This document shows, one piece after another, positions 22,375 through 30,625 of a stretch of DNA of 40,364 nt. Both the position numbers and the translations under genes were made by a program. Numbering within the stretch: the stretch's first letter is position 1; the number at the start of each line of letters is the position of its first letter. This stretch comes from DASYAE01 sp036501535 (GTDB taxonomy: Bacteria; Actinomycetota; Actinomycetes; Streptomycetales; Catenulisporaceae). Location of the stretch: NCBI GenBank assembly GCA_036501535.1, contig DASYAE010000133.1, positions 1 through 40,364 on the forward strand. The letters run 5' to 3'. A model generated the notes under the pieces. The model had not been told where the DNA came from. It was given only the letters and a program-made list of their open reading frames with translations, and ran no database searches.

Positions 22375-24923
22375 GCGCCGCCCCGGTGCTCGAGCGGCCC
22401 GGACCGGCGGCCGGCCGCGGCGGGGGCGGCCTGGGCGGCGGCATGCCCGCGCGCCGCGCCGTCATCCGCTGGGCGCTGCGCCTGCTGCGCCGCGAGTGGC
22501 GGCAGCAGCTGCTCATCCTCGGTCTGGTCACGGTCGCGGTCGGCGCGACCGCCGTCGGCGCGACGGTCGCGACCAACGCCCCGGAGCCGCTCTCCGCGTT
22601 CCTCGGCACCGCGCAGGCCTCCGTCTCGCCCAGCGGACCGCCGGCCCAGATCAATGCCGTGATCAGGGAGGTGGAGAGACGGGCCGGCCGGGTCGAGGTC
22701 ATCGACAACACGGCCGAGCAGATCCCCGGCTCGCACGCCACGTTCGACCTGAGGGCACAGGATCCGCGCGGGCCGTTCAGCGGCCCGATGCTGTCCCTGG
22801 TCAGCGGCCACTATCCGGCCGCGGCGAACCAGATCGCGATCACCGCCGGCGTCGCCGCGGACTTCCACATCGGCACCGGCAGCAGGTGGATCCTCGCCGG
22901 CCATGCCTGGACGGTGACCGGCATCGTGCAGAACCCGCAGAACCTGCTCGACGAGTTCGCCCTGGTGCGGCCCGGCGAGGTCGCCGCGCCGTCCAGCGTC
23001 ACGGTCCTGTTCGACGCCTCGGCGCAGACGGCGGCGGACATCGGGGCGAGCACCCGCCTGCGCGTCAACACGGCGCAGACGCTGGCGAACACCAACGTGA
23101 TCAACCCGGAGACGATCTCGATCGCGGCCGCCGTGCTCGGCATGCTGCTGATCGCGCTGGTCGGCGTCGGCGGATTCACGGTGCTTACACAGCGCAGGAT
23201 GCGGGCGATCGGCATGCTGGCCGCCCAGGGCGCGACGCCGCGGCATATCAGCCTCGTGGTCAAGGCCAACGGCGCAGCGACCGGCGTGGTGGGCGCGACG
23301 GCCGGATTCGTGCTCGGGTTCCTGGCCTGGCTCGCCTACCGGCCGCGCGCGGAGCAGAGCGCCCACCACCTGATGGACCAGTTCGCGCTGCCATGGCCGG
23401 TCATCGGCATATCCGTCGTCCTCGCGATCGTCGCGACCTACGCCGCCGCGTCCCGGCCGGCGAAGGCGATCGCCCGGACCCCGATCGTCGCCGCGCTGGC
23501 CGGGCGCCCGCCCGCGCCGAAGAAGACCCGCCGCTTCGTGGTCCCCACGGGCATCGTGCTGCTCGCCGCCGCCTTCGTGCTGTTCGGCGCCGCCGGCGCG
23601 GCCGGGCCCACCGGCGTGGGCGGCAACCAGAACTCCCAGCTGCTCGAGCTGGTCGTCGGCCTGCTCCTGCTCGGCGCCGCCGTGGTGCTGCTCTCCCCGG
23701 CCTTCCTGGCGGTACTCGCCGCCGCCGGCCGCCGGTCCCCGGTCGCGGTGCGGCTCGCCCTGCGGGACCTCTCGCGCTACCGGGCCCGCTCCGGGCCCGC
23801 GCTGGCCGCGATCTGCCTCAGCACCCTGATCGCCGTGGTCATCTGCGTGGTCGCGGCCGCCCGGCTGGGCAACTCGATCGACTACACGGGCCCGAACCTC
23901 GCCTCCGACCAGATGATCGTCTACGCCCCCGAGCAGGGCGGTTTCCCGATCAAGGGCGGCCCGCCGCCCGGGTCGGGCGCGCCGGTGAGCCTGGCGCAGG
24001 CGCGACAGGTCGCGAGCGAGATCTCCGCCGGCGTCGGCACGAACAGCATGGTCACGCTGGAGACGACCAGCGCGTGCGTGATCCACGCTGCGCCCGGACG
24101 GGTCTGGTCCGGCTCGGTCTACGTGGCCACGCCTCAGCTGCTCGGCGCGTTCGGCATCGCCCAGTCGCAGATCAACCCGGATGCCGACCTGCTCTCGATG
24201 CGTCCCGGCCTGTCCACCATGAGCCTGATGCAGCTGACCAGCAATCCGCCGTGCACCAGCGGGGAGGACTCGTACCCCTGCCCGCCGAGCTCCTGTATAG
24301 CCAACCCGCCGATCCAGGAGATCGGACAGCTCCCGTCGGGCGCCTCCGCGCCGAACACGCTGATCACGCAGCACGCGATCAACGAGCTCGGGCTGCAGGG
24401 CTCGATCACCACGACCGGCTGGCTCGTCACCACGCCGAACAATCTGACCGCCGCGCAGGTCGCCCGGGCCCAGCAGCTGGCGGCCGCGGCGTCCGGGATG
24501 AGCGTCGAGACCCGCAACAGCATCCCGTCGCTGGCTCAGATCGTCGACGTGGCCACGCTCTTCGGCATCGCGCTGGCGCTCGGCATCCTCGGCATGAGCG
24601 TCGGCCTGATCCGCAGCGAGGCGGCGCGCGACCTGCGCACCCTCGCCGCCACCGGCGCGTCGCCCACCACCCGGCGCACCATCACCGCCGCGACCACCGG
24701 GGCGCTCGCGTTCACCGGCGCCGTGGTCGGCATCGTCTGCGGCTACCTGGCGGTGATCGGCTTCATGAGGAGCAACCAGCTCGACGGGCTCTCCTCGCTG
24801 ACCACCGTCCCGATAACCAACCTGCTGCTGATCCTCGTGGGCACGCCGCTGAGCGCCGCCGCCATCGGTTGGCTGCTGGCCGGCCGCGAGCCCGCCGACA
24901 TGTCACGCCAGGCGCTCGAATAG
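22371..24923 (+). CDS. FtsX-like ABC transporter permease
   Basis: An 850-residue permease with two FtsX-type units. Helix 1 is near residue 50, an extracytoplasmic domain spans about 75-240, then three helices (about 250-375), several central helices (about 390-490), a second extracytoplasmic domain (about 510-710) with Cys in CTSGEDSYPCPPSSC, and three final helices. The second external domain contains several Cys that may form disulphides. Together with the preceding ATPase it forms a MacB-like exporter, controlled by PadR. The substrate is unknown. It ends 39 bases before the convergent phosphoribosyltransferase gene. Confidence 0.92.
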   Translation: MSAAPVLERPGPAAGRGGGGLGGGMPARRAVIRWALRLLRREWRQQLLILGLVTVAVGATAVGATVATNAPEPLSAFLGTAQASVSPSGPPAQINAVIREVERRAGRVEVIDNTAEQIPGSHATFDLRAQDPRGPFSGPMLSLVSGHYPAAANQIAITAGVAADFHIGTGSRWILAGHAWTVTGIVQNPQNLLDEFALVRPGEVAAPSSVTVLFDASAQTAADIGASTRLRVNTAQTLANTNVINPETISIAAAVLGMLLIALVGVGGFTVLTQRRMRAIGMLAAQGATPRHISLVVKANGAATGVVGATAGFVLGFLAWLAYRPRAEQSAHHLMDQFALPWPVIGISVVLAIVATYAAASRPAKAIARTPIVAALAGRPPAPKKTRRFVVPTGIVLLAAAFVLFGAAGAAGPTGVGGNQNSQLLELVVGLLLLGAAVVLLSPAFLAVLAAAGRRSPVAVRLALRDLSRYRARSGPALAAICLSTLIAVVICVVAAARLGNSIDYTGPNLASDQMIVYAPEQGGFPIKGGPPPGSGAPVSLAQARQVASEISAGVGTNSMVTLETTSACVIHAAPGRVWSGSVYVATPQLLGAFGIAQSQINPDADLLSMRPGLSTMSLMQLTSNPPCTSGEDSYPCPPSSCIANPPIQEIGQLPSGASAPNTLITQHAINELGLQGSITTTGWLVTTPNNLTAAQVARAQQLAAAASGMSVETRNSIPSLAQIVDVATLFGIALALGILGMSVGLIRSEAARDLRTLAATGASPTTRRTITAATTGALAFTGAVVGIVCGYLAVIGFMRSNQLDGLSSLTTVPITNLLLILVGTPLSAAAIGWLLAGREPADMSRQALE

Positions 24924-24931
24924 CGAACCGC

Positions 24932-24977
24932 CGCCCCGGGCTCCGGGCCCCGTTTCTCAGCCTCAGGGCCCGGGGCG
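24932..24977. terminator. Convergent terminator hairpin
   Basis: CGCCCCGGGC (24932-24941) pairs perfectly with GCCCGGGGCG (24968-24977) over a 26-base loop. It lies just after the permease stop and covers the end of the opposing phosphoribosyltransferase gene, so it could stop transcription from both sides. Confidence 0.5.
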
Positions 24978-25667
24978 TGCGGTCGTGAGGAGGGCGACGA
25001 CGTCGGCATCCCGGAGCTGGCCGAAGTCGGCGTACCACTGGCTGACCGCCTGGAACCGCCTCGGAGTGAGGATGCTGACGAAGGCGTCGGCCAGCGGGGC
25101 GAGGTCGGCCGCGGCCTGCGGGGCGCAGACGGGTGCGGCGAGGACCAGTCTGCGCGGGCCCCGGTTGCGCAGGGCGCGCAGAGCGGCGCGCGCGGTGACC
25201 CCGGTGGCCAGGCCGTCGTCCGCGACGACCACGTCCCGGCCGGCCAGGTCGGGCAGGGCGCGGCCGCCCCGGTAGACGGCGATCCGGCGTTCGAGCTCGC
25301 GGCGTTCCGGGCCGGCCAGTGCGGCGAGTCGGGCGCCGTCCAGGCCGAGGCGGGTGGCCTGCGGGCCGAGCACGACCTCGTCGAGGCCCTCGGCGATCGC
25401 GGCGATGCCGAGTTCGGGGATGCCGGGCACGGCGATCTTCCGGGCGACGAAGACGTCGGCCGCCACGCCGAGGCGGTCGGCGATCTCCCGCGCGATCGGG
25501 ACGCCGCCGCGGGACAGACCGAGGACCACCGGATCGCTCAGGTCGAGCCGTGCGACCTGCTCGGCGAGCCGGCGTCCGGCGTCGGCCCGGTCCGCGAAGC
25601 GTCCGGGGGTTCTGCCCGGCCCGCGCGCCGCAGCGGGCGTTTTCGCGAGGAACCAATCGTGCTGCAT
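24963..25667 (-). CDS. Phosphoribosyltransferase-domain protein
   Basis: A 234-residue protein. ATG 25667 (MQHDWFLAK) is preferred because GGAGG precedes it by seven bases. The type I PRTase PRPP-binding loop is VVVADDGLATGVTA (147-159), and LSRGGVPIAREIA (51-63) forms the early substrate region. An insertion of about 50 residues (95-145) separates the two blocks, as in a stand-alone actinobacterial PRTase subfamily found near stress proteins. Base specificity is unknown, and a regulatory or erythromycin-esterase-linked role has been proposed only for fused relatives. It is divergent from the HesB-like gene, with a motif-rich gap between. Confidence 0.85.
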   Translation of the reverse strand: MQHDWFLAKTPAAARGPGRTPGRFADRADAGRRLAEQVARLDLSDPVVLGLSRGGVPIAREIADRLGVAADVFVARKIAVPGIPELGIAAIAEGLDEVVLGPQATRLGLDGARLAALAGPERRELERRIAVYRGGRALPDLAGRDVVVADDGLATGVTARAALRALRNRGPRRLVLAAPVCAPQAAADLAPLADAFVSILTPRRFQAVSQWYADFGQLRDADVVALLTTARPGP

Positions 25668-25904
25668 GCCGACGCCTCCACTGCCTGTCGGCGTTCGGGT
25701 ACCCGGCGTGACCGGTCTCATTCGGCCTGGTCGCGGGCCCGTTCCGGGTCCGCCCGGCCGGTCTTCACAGCTATCTACCCGGCGTGACGCTCGTCACTCT
25801 GGCCCGAGACCGTTTCGCCGGTACCCGACCGGGTACGAGCGGCGCCCGACCGATGCAAGTGCGCTCGGCGCCCGATCGGGGCGACGGGCGGAAAGGAATC
25901 GCAC
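25668..25904. promoter_or_regulatory. Divergent region with repeated TACCCG motifs
   Basis: TACCCGGCGTGAC occurs twice (25700-25712 and 25776-25788). CGGGTACCCG (25696-25705) is a perfect palindrome and GTACCCG AC CGGGTAC (25821-25836) is a perfect 7+2+7 inverted repeat 69 bases before the HesB-like start. The shared GTACCCG core suggests several sites for one regulator acting on both divergent genes. The ribosome-binding site of the rightward gene is GAAAGGA (25889-25895). Confidence 0.45.
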
Positions 25905-26198
25905 ATGTTGATGCTTACTGACGCAGCGGCCGACGTGATCGGCGAGCTCACCTCGCAGCCGAGCCTGCCGGAGACGACCGGGCTGCGCATCGGCCCGAAC
26001 CCGGACAACACCAACGGCCCCGCCCTGTCCGTGTCGCTGACCAGCGGCCCCGGACCCGAGGACGAGGTGATCGAGGTGAAGCAGGCGCGCGTCTTCGTGG
26101 AGCCGGAGGTCGCCGGCCAGCTCGCGGACAAGATCCTCGACGCCGACACCGACAGCAGCGGGGTCGCCTTCCACGTCCGGCAGCAGGCGGCGACCTGA
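25905..26198 (+). CDS. HesB/IscA-like protein without cluster cysteines
   Basis: A 97-residue protein from ATG 25905. Its order of strands (TTGLRIGPNP, PALSVSLTSGPGPEDEVIEV, ARVFVEPEVAGQLADKILDAD, SGVAFHV) fits the HesB/IscA beta fold used as an Fe-S carrier. No Cys is present anywhere, so the C-x-C and upstream Cys that bind iron or clusters in IscA are lost. It cannot be a normal A-type carrier and may be a structural or regulatory derivative. This Cys-free form is common in actinobacteria. It is followed by a strong terminator and appears monocistronic. Confidence 0.75.
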   Translation: MLMLTDAAADVIGELTSQPSLPETTGLRIGPNPDNTNGPALSVSLTSGPGPEDEVIEVKQARVFVEPEVAGQLADKILDADTDSSGVAFHVRQQAAT

Positions 26199-26228
26199 TC
26201 GGCCGCGACGCCGGAGCCCCCTGATACC

Positions 26229-26269
26229 CGCCCCGTCCCGCACGCGCTGCCGGCGTGCGGGGCGGGGCG
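26229..26269 (+). terminator. Strong hairpin after the HesB-like gene
   Basis: CGCCCCGTCCCGCACGC (26229-26245) pairs with 26253-26269 over a seven-base loop, giving a 17-bp stem with a single U-G wobble, 30 bases after the stop codon. Confidence 0.8.
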
Positions 26270-26309
26270 CGCGCGTGCGCCCTGCGGCCGGCTGTGGTTG
26301 GCTCGCCTG

Positions 26310-26978
26310 GTGAAGCTGTTGCTGACCTCGGCCGGCCTGCGCAACGAGACGCTGCGGCGGGAGCTGCGCGGCCTGATGGGGAAACCGCCGGCCGCGGCGA
26401 ACCTCGTCTACATACCGACCGCCTCCGTCGCCGTTCCCGGAGACCACGGCTGGTTCGTCGCCGACCTGAACCGGGTGCACGGCCTCGGCTGGCGCGAGTT
26501 CGACGTCCTGGAGCTCAACGGCCTGCCCCGGCAGATGGTGCTCGACCGCCTGCTGCACGCCGACGTTGTCTACGTCCAGGGCGGCAACCATTACCACCTG
26601 GCGCGCAGCATCACCGGCAACGGTCTGACCGACGGCTTCCTGGAGGCGCTGCGGGACCGCGTCTACGTCGGCGTGAGCGCCGGTTCGATGATCTTCAGCC
26701 GGCACCTCGACGAGCACTCCGCCGACGTCATCGGCGACACCGCGGACCTGCACGCGCTCGGCGCGACGGCGCTCGAGCCGCCGTTCGGGCTGTACGACTG
26801 GTACCTCAAGCCGCACCTGTACTCGCCGGACTTCCCGGAGCGGGACGACGGCTGGGCCGATCGGATCGCGGCCCGGGCGGACTTCCCGATCTACTTCATC
26901 GACGACGAGACGGCCCTGCGGGTCGACGGGGACGACGTGAAGGTCGTCTCCGGAGGCGCGTGGCGCTTCCACCAGTGA
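26310..26978 (+). CDS. Peptidase E-like (family S51) serine peptidase
   Basis: A 222-residue protein from GTG 26310 (MKLLLTSAGLRN); a TTG at 26298 would add four residues. The nucleophile elbow is GVSAGSM with Ser123, and YVQGGNHYHLAR (about 88-99) matches the S51 G-G-N segment. A likely active-site His lies in YLKPHLYSPDFPERDD. The S51 family contains aspartyl dipeptidase (PepE) and cyanophycinase. Length and the LNGLP segment favour a PepE-like enzyme acting on small peptides in the cytosol. It sits 26 bases before the dehydrogenase gene and may be cotranscribed with it. Confidence 0.87.
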   Translation: MKLLLTSAGLRNETLRRELRGLMGKPPAAANLVYIPTASVAVPGDHGWFVADLNRVHGLGWREFDVLELNGLPRQMVLDRLLHADVVYVQGGNHYHLARSITGNGLTDGFLEALRDRVYVGVSAGSMIFSRHLDEHSADVIGDTADLHALGATALEPPFGLYDWYLKPHLYSPDFPERDDGWADRIAARADFPIYFIDDETALRVDGDDVKVVSGGAWRFHQ

Positions 26979-27004
26979 ATCAGGGCACGAGCGAAGGCGG
27001 CAGG

Positions 27005-27760
27005 ATGAGCGAGCCCTCCGGCGGTACCGGCGCCCTCGAAGGGCGGGTGGCCCTGGTCACCGGCGGCAGCGGCGGAATCGGGGCCGCCCTGAGCCGCCGC
27101 CTGGCCGGCGCCGGAGCCGTGGTCGCAGTGCACTACCATACCGACCGGTCCGCGGCCGAACAGGTGGCCGATGCCATCGCGGCGGCAGGGGGCCGCGCCG
27201 CGCTCTTCACAGCGGACCTCGCCGATCCCGATGCGCCCGGACGGCTGGTCGACCGGGTCGAGGCCGAGTTCGGGCCGGTCGCCGTGCTGGCGGCCAACGC
27301 CGGGCTCAGCCGGCCCGGCGGCTACGACGACATCGACGCGGCCGCCTTCGACGCGACCCTGGCCGTCAACCTGCGCGCGCCCTACCTGCTCGCCCGCCGC
27401 GTCCTGCCGCAGATGCGCCGGCAGCGCTTCGGGCGGATCCTGTTCACCTCCTCGATCGCCGCCCTCACCGGCGGGATCGTCGGACCGCACTACGCCGCGT
27501 CCAAAGCCGGGCTGCACGGACTGACCCACCACCTGGCCTCCCGGGTCGCCGCCGACGCGGTCACCGTCAACGCCATCGCCCCGGCCCTGATCACCGGGAC
27601 CGACATGCTGCCCGGCGAGCCGGCGGAGCTGGTCGAGCGCATCCCCGTGCACCGCCTGGGCACGCCGGACGAGGTCGCGGCGCTGGCTATGGCCGTCCTG
27701 ACCAACGCCTACGTCACCAGCACGATCGTGACCATCGACGGCGGGATCCACCCCGGCTGA
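27005..27760 (+). CDS. Short-chain dehydrogenase/reductase (FabG-like)
   Basis: A 251-residue classical SDR from ATG 27005. The cofactor loop is TGGSGGIG (19-26), followed by HYHTDRSA, whose basic residue suggests NADP(H). NAG is at 98-100 and the catalytic set is Ser150 and Tyr163-x3-Lys167 in YAASKAG. The C-terminus IVTIDGGIHPG closes the fold as in 3-oxoacyl-ACP reductases. Substrate is unknown: candidates are 3-oxoacyl thioesters or small ketones. It follows the peptidase E gene closely and is convergent with the lipoprotein gene 39 bases downstream. Confidence 0.92.
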   Translation: MSEPSGGTGALEGRVALVTGGSGGIGAALSRRLAGAGAVVAVHYHTDRSAAEQVADAIAAAGGRAALFTADLADPDAPGRLVDRVEAEFGPVAVLAANAGLSRPGGYDDIDAAAFDATLAVNLRAPYLLARRVLPQMRRQRFGRILFTSSIAALTGGIVGPHYAASKAGLHGLTHHLASRVAADAVTVNAIAPALITGTDMLPGEPAELVERIPVHRLGTPDEVAALAMAVLTNAYVTSTIVTIDGGIHPG

Positions 27761-27799
27761 CCGTCGCCGGCCGCGCCGGCCGCGGGCGGGTGACGCCGG

Positions 27800-28528
27800 T
27801 CAGGAGGGGCCGGGGAACTGGCCGGTCGAGCCGGCGACCACCGGATGGACCTCGAAGCCCCAGCACACCGGCGAGACCGGATCGGGGGCGGCGAGCCTCG
27901 CCGGCGTGGTCTGATCAGGCGCCGTCACCGCCAGGGCAACGGCCGCATAGCCGGGACAGTCGTCGGCAGTGACCCCGACGCCGCTCTTCGGGAAGTGCAA
28001 CCACTCGATCAGCGCCGAGGCGGATTCCTCGGGGGCGAGCAGGACGCGCGCGGGTGACTGTGCATCGTCGCCACCCATATAGCCGATCATCGTGCGCTCG
28101 GCGTTGTACGCACCGCCGCCCGGAAGGTCCAACGCCACGCCGGGGTACCCCTGGACGAAACACGGCACGGCGCTGTTGTCGGTGAAGGTCAGTGTCAGCG
28201 AGGAGTGGCCGGCGCCGGCGTCGTACGCTCCGCTGGAGACCTCCAGGCCCGCGGCCGTGCATTCCGGCTCGCCGGCCGCAACAGCCGACGCGGCCGCCGC
28301 CGCGCTCGACTCGGCGGCCGAGGCTGTGGAGGCGTCGGCCGGTCCGGTCGCAGCCGGCGTGGCCGATGAGGGCGCCACGGCCGGTCCGGCTCCGGGGCTC
28401 GTCGCCGTACAGCCCGTCACGGCCAGAGCAGCGGCAGCGATCGCCAGGGCGGCGACGCGCCGGCCGCCGCGGCCGGCCACCGCCTTCACAATGCTCGAAC
28501 ATCGTCTCGCGCGAGCGACGGCAGACAC
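27800..28528 (-). CDS. DUF4232-type secreted lipoprotein
   Basis: A 242-residue protein from GTG 28528, with AGAGG about eight bases upstream. The signal segment (about 24-40) ends in LAVTGC, a lipobox with the lipidated Cys at about residue 40. An Ala/Ser/Pro/Thr linker (about 42-87) precedes a compact domain starting EPECTAAGLEVSSGAYDAG and containing FTDNSAVPCFVQGYPGVAL, the hallmark of DUF4232. Four Cys may form two disulphides (PEC, PCF, DDC, VCW). Function of the family is unknown; it probably sits on the outer face of the membrane. It is monocistronic. Confidence 0.85.
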   Translation of the reverse strand: MSAVARARRCSSIVKAVAGRGGRRVAALAIAAAALAVTGCTATSPGAGPAVAPSSATPAATGPADASTASAAESSAAAAASAVAAGEPECTAAGLEVSSGAYDAGAGHSSLTLTFTDNSAVPCFVQGYPGVALDLPGGGAYNAERTMIGYMGGDDAQSPARVLLAPEESASALIEWLHFPKSGVGVTADDCPGYAAVALAVTAPDQTTPARLAAPDPVSPVCWGFEVHPVVAGSTGQFPGPS

Positions 28529-28621
28529 GATGCACCTCTCTGATTAGTCGGTTCGGCATACCTCCGGCTGTGTCCTTACAGACGACGGCGCGGCGAAACG
28601 GTTGCGAGGCCGAGCAGTTGC

Positions 28622-29476
28622 CTACGCGTCACGCGCGCGAAACGCGATCATCCCGCCGATCAGGGCCAGCGCCGTGTAACCCGCCACCACGGCGAACCCG
28701 CCCCAGAACGAGAACATGTGCGACATGGCCGGGTCCGCCGGGTCCGGCCTGGTGGAGAACATCTGGTTCCCGGCGTACGAGGGCACCCACTTGTTGACGT
28801 CGTTCTGCCAGGACTGCGGCAGCACGGTCGCCAGGAGCGGGACGACGAAGAGCAGCGCGCACGACGCGGTGATCGCGCCCGCGGTGTGCCTGAGGACCAT
28901 TCCGATGCCGTATGCGATAAGCCCGCAGAAGGTCAGGAACAGCGCGCCGCCGATCACCGCACGCAGCACGTACGGCTGTCCCAGCGTCGCATTCATGTGC
29001 TTGTCCGACAGCAGCGCCTGGCCGAGGAGGAACGCACCGAGGCTGGTCGCCAACCCGGTCGCGAGGGCCACCGCAGCGAAGGCGACGGCCTTGGCCGCGA
29101 ACACCACGCCGCGGCGCGGCATCGCGGTCAGCGAGGTGCGGACCATCCCGGTCGAGTACTCGGAGGTGACCGTCAGCGCGCCGAGGGCGGCCATGACCAG
29201 CTGGCCGAGGAAGATTCCGTCGAGGCTGCGGTTCGTCGGGTCGAAGTCGCCGCCCGTGTCGAAGTCGTGGGCCGCGCCGTAGCACTCCAGCACGCCGAGG
29301 GCGACGGTGATCAGCACCATGCCGAGCAGCGTCCAGTAGGTCGAGCGGGTGGAGCGGATCTTGACGAACTCCGAGCGCAGCGCGCCGCGGAAGCCGGCGG
29401 CCCGGCTGCCCGGCGCGGGCAGGGCGGCCGAACCGGGTGTCCGCGCGGCACCGGGTGCCACGTCAGGTGCGGCCAT
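28622..29476 (-). CDS. ABC-2-type transporter permease (exporter 1)
   Basis: A 284-residue membrane protein from ATG 29476, one base after the ATPase stop. The first 33 residues are Ala/Pro-rich; RSEFVKIRSTRSTYWTLLG then leads into helix 1, the usual start of actinobacterial ABC-2 permeases. Six helices and the TSEYSTGMVRTSLTAMPRR coupling segment follow, the latter also found in the exporter 2 permeases. It forms an exporter with the 29478-30425 ATPase. Divergence from a NarL-type two-component system suggests signal-induced export or self-resistance. Substrate is unknown. Confidence 0.9.
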   Translation of the reverse strand: MAAPDVAPGAARTPGSAALPAPGSRAAGFRGALRSEFVKIRSTRSTYWTLLGMVLITVALGVLECYGAAHDFDTGGDFDPTNRSLDGIFLGQLVMAALGALTVTSEYSTGMVRTSLTAMPRRGVVFAAKAVAFAAVALATGLATSLGAFLLGQALLSDKHMNATLGQPYVLRAVIGGALFLTFCGLIAYGIGMVLRHTAGAITASCALLFVVPLLATVLPQSWQNDVNKWVPSYAGNQMFSTRPDPADPAMSHMFSFWGGFAVVAGYTALALIGGMIAFRARDA

Positions 29477-29477
29477 G

Positions 29478-30425
29478 TCAGATCTCGCCTCCCGTGAGAG
29501 CGTGCTGCCGGTCCTCGCGCGGCCGGCCCGCGCGGAACTCGACGCTGGCTCCGGTCAGTTCCATGAACGCCTCTTCCAGCGACGCCCGGGCCGAGACGAG
29601 CTCGTGCAGCCGCACCCCGCCCGCGAAGGCGAGATCGCCGATCCGGTCGGTCTGCAGGTCGAAGACCGTCAGCCGGCCGGAGCCCTCGTCCCGCACCGAG
29701 CCGCCGGCCGCCTCGACCGCCCTGGCCAGTGCGTCCGGCTGCGGTGTGCGAACCCGGACGCACCGGCGGGAGTGGCGCTCGATGAACTCGGCCACTGTGC
29801 AGTCGGCGATGAGCCTGCCGCGTCCGATCACGATCAGGTGGTCGGCGGTGTTCTCCATCTCCGACATCAGGTGGCTGGAGACGAACACCGTGCGGCCCTG
29901 CGCGGCCAGCCCTTTCATCAGGGTCCGGATCCACAGGATGCCCTCCGGGTCGAGCCCGTTGACCGGTTCGTCGAACATCAGGATCGCCGGGTCGCCGAGC
30001 AGCGCCGCCGCGATCCCGAGGCGCTGGCTCATGCCCAGCGAGAATCCCCCGGACCGCTTCGCGGCGGCCTCCTTCAGCCCGACCAGGTCCAGCACCTCGC
30101 CGACCCGCCGCCGGGGCAGCTCGCCGGCCTCGGCCAGGGACAGCAGGTGGTTGTAGGCGCTTCGGCCGCCGTGCATCGCCTTCGCGTCGAGCAGCGCGCC
30201 GACCTCCCGCATAGGGTGGGCGAGCTGCGCGAACGGCTTGCCGTTGACCGCGACCGAGCCCGCCGTGGGCCGGTCCAGGCCCAGGATCAGGCGCATCGTG
30301 GTGGTCTTGCCGGCGCCGTTCGGTCCGAGGAATCCGGTGACCATCCCCGGCCGGACGGCGAAGGACAGGTCGTCGACGGCTACTTGTCGCCCATAGCGCT
30401 TCGTCAGACGCCGCGCTTCGATCAT
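29478..30425 (-). CDS. ABC transporter ATPase (exporter 1)
   Basis: A 315-residue ATPase if begun at ATG 30425 (MIEARRLTKRYG), the family-typical start; ATG 30482 would add 19 residues, and neither has a strong Shine-Dalgarno. Walker A is GPNGAGKTT (34-42), the signature region reads FSLGMSQRLGIA, Walker B ends LMFDEPVNGLD and the switch His is in FVSSHLMSE. The signature has SLGM instead of LSGG, as in the BcrA/DrrA-like drug-export group. A C-terminal domain (about 220-315) is common in this group. It is paralogous to the 36587-37540 ATPase. Confidence 0.92.
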   Translation of the reverse strand: MIEARRLTKRYGRQVAVDDLSFAVRPGMVTGFLGPNGAGKTTTMRLILGLDRPTAGSVAVNGKPFAQLAHPMREVGALLDAKAMHGGRSAYNHLLSLAEAGELPRRRVGEVLDLVGLKEAAAKRSGGFSLGMSQRLGIAAALLGDPAILMFDEPVNGLDPEGILWIRTLMKGLAAQGRTVFVSSHLMSEMENTADHLIVIGRGRLIADCTVAEFIERHSRRCVRVRTPQPDALARAVEAAGGSVRDEGSGRLTVFDLQTDRIGDLAFAGGVRLHELVSARASLEEAFMELTGASVEFRAGRPREDRQHALTGGEI

Positions 30426-30625
30426 GCCGGCGCCCCGTTCGGGCACGGGCGGCGTCGCAACAGGTGTGCTGCTGAAATCCATGCCGCCGACCGTACGAAG
30501 CGTCCGCCGCCGCTTCGAGCCCCGTTCGGCTGATCCTGCCGGCGGCCGGGCACGACGAAAGTCGCACATCGGCCGGGTCGAGGTCATCCCGAGGTCGCTC
30601 GATTCGCCTTCCGGCGGCCAGTAGC
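30426..30625. promoter_or_regulatory. Divergent region, exporter 1 / NarL-type two-component system
   Basis: This 200-base gap separates exporter 1 (leftward) from the histidine kinase (rightward) and presumably holds both promoters and the regulator's sites. I do not see a convincing palindrome or a canonical promoter. Confidence 0.25.

Noticed and set aside
22065..24374. 769-codon minus-strand open frame opposite the ABC permease
   Set aside because: Composition typical of an antisense shadow; no recognisable domain; the opposite strand encodes a convincing FtsX-type permease.
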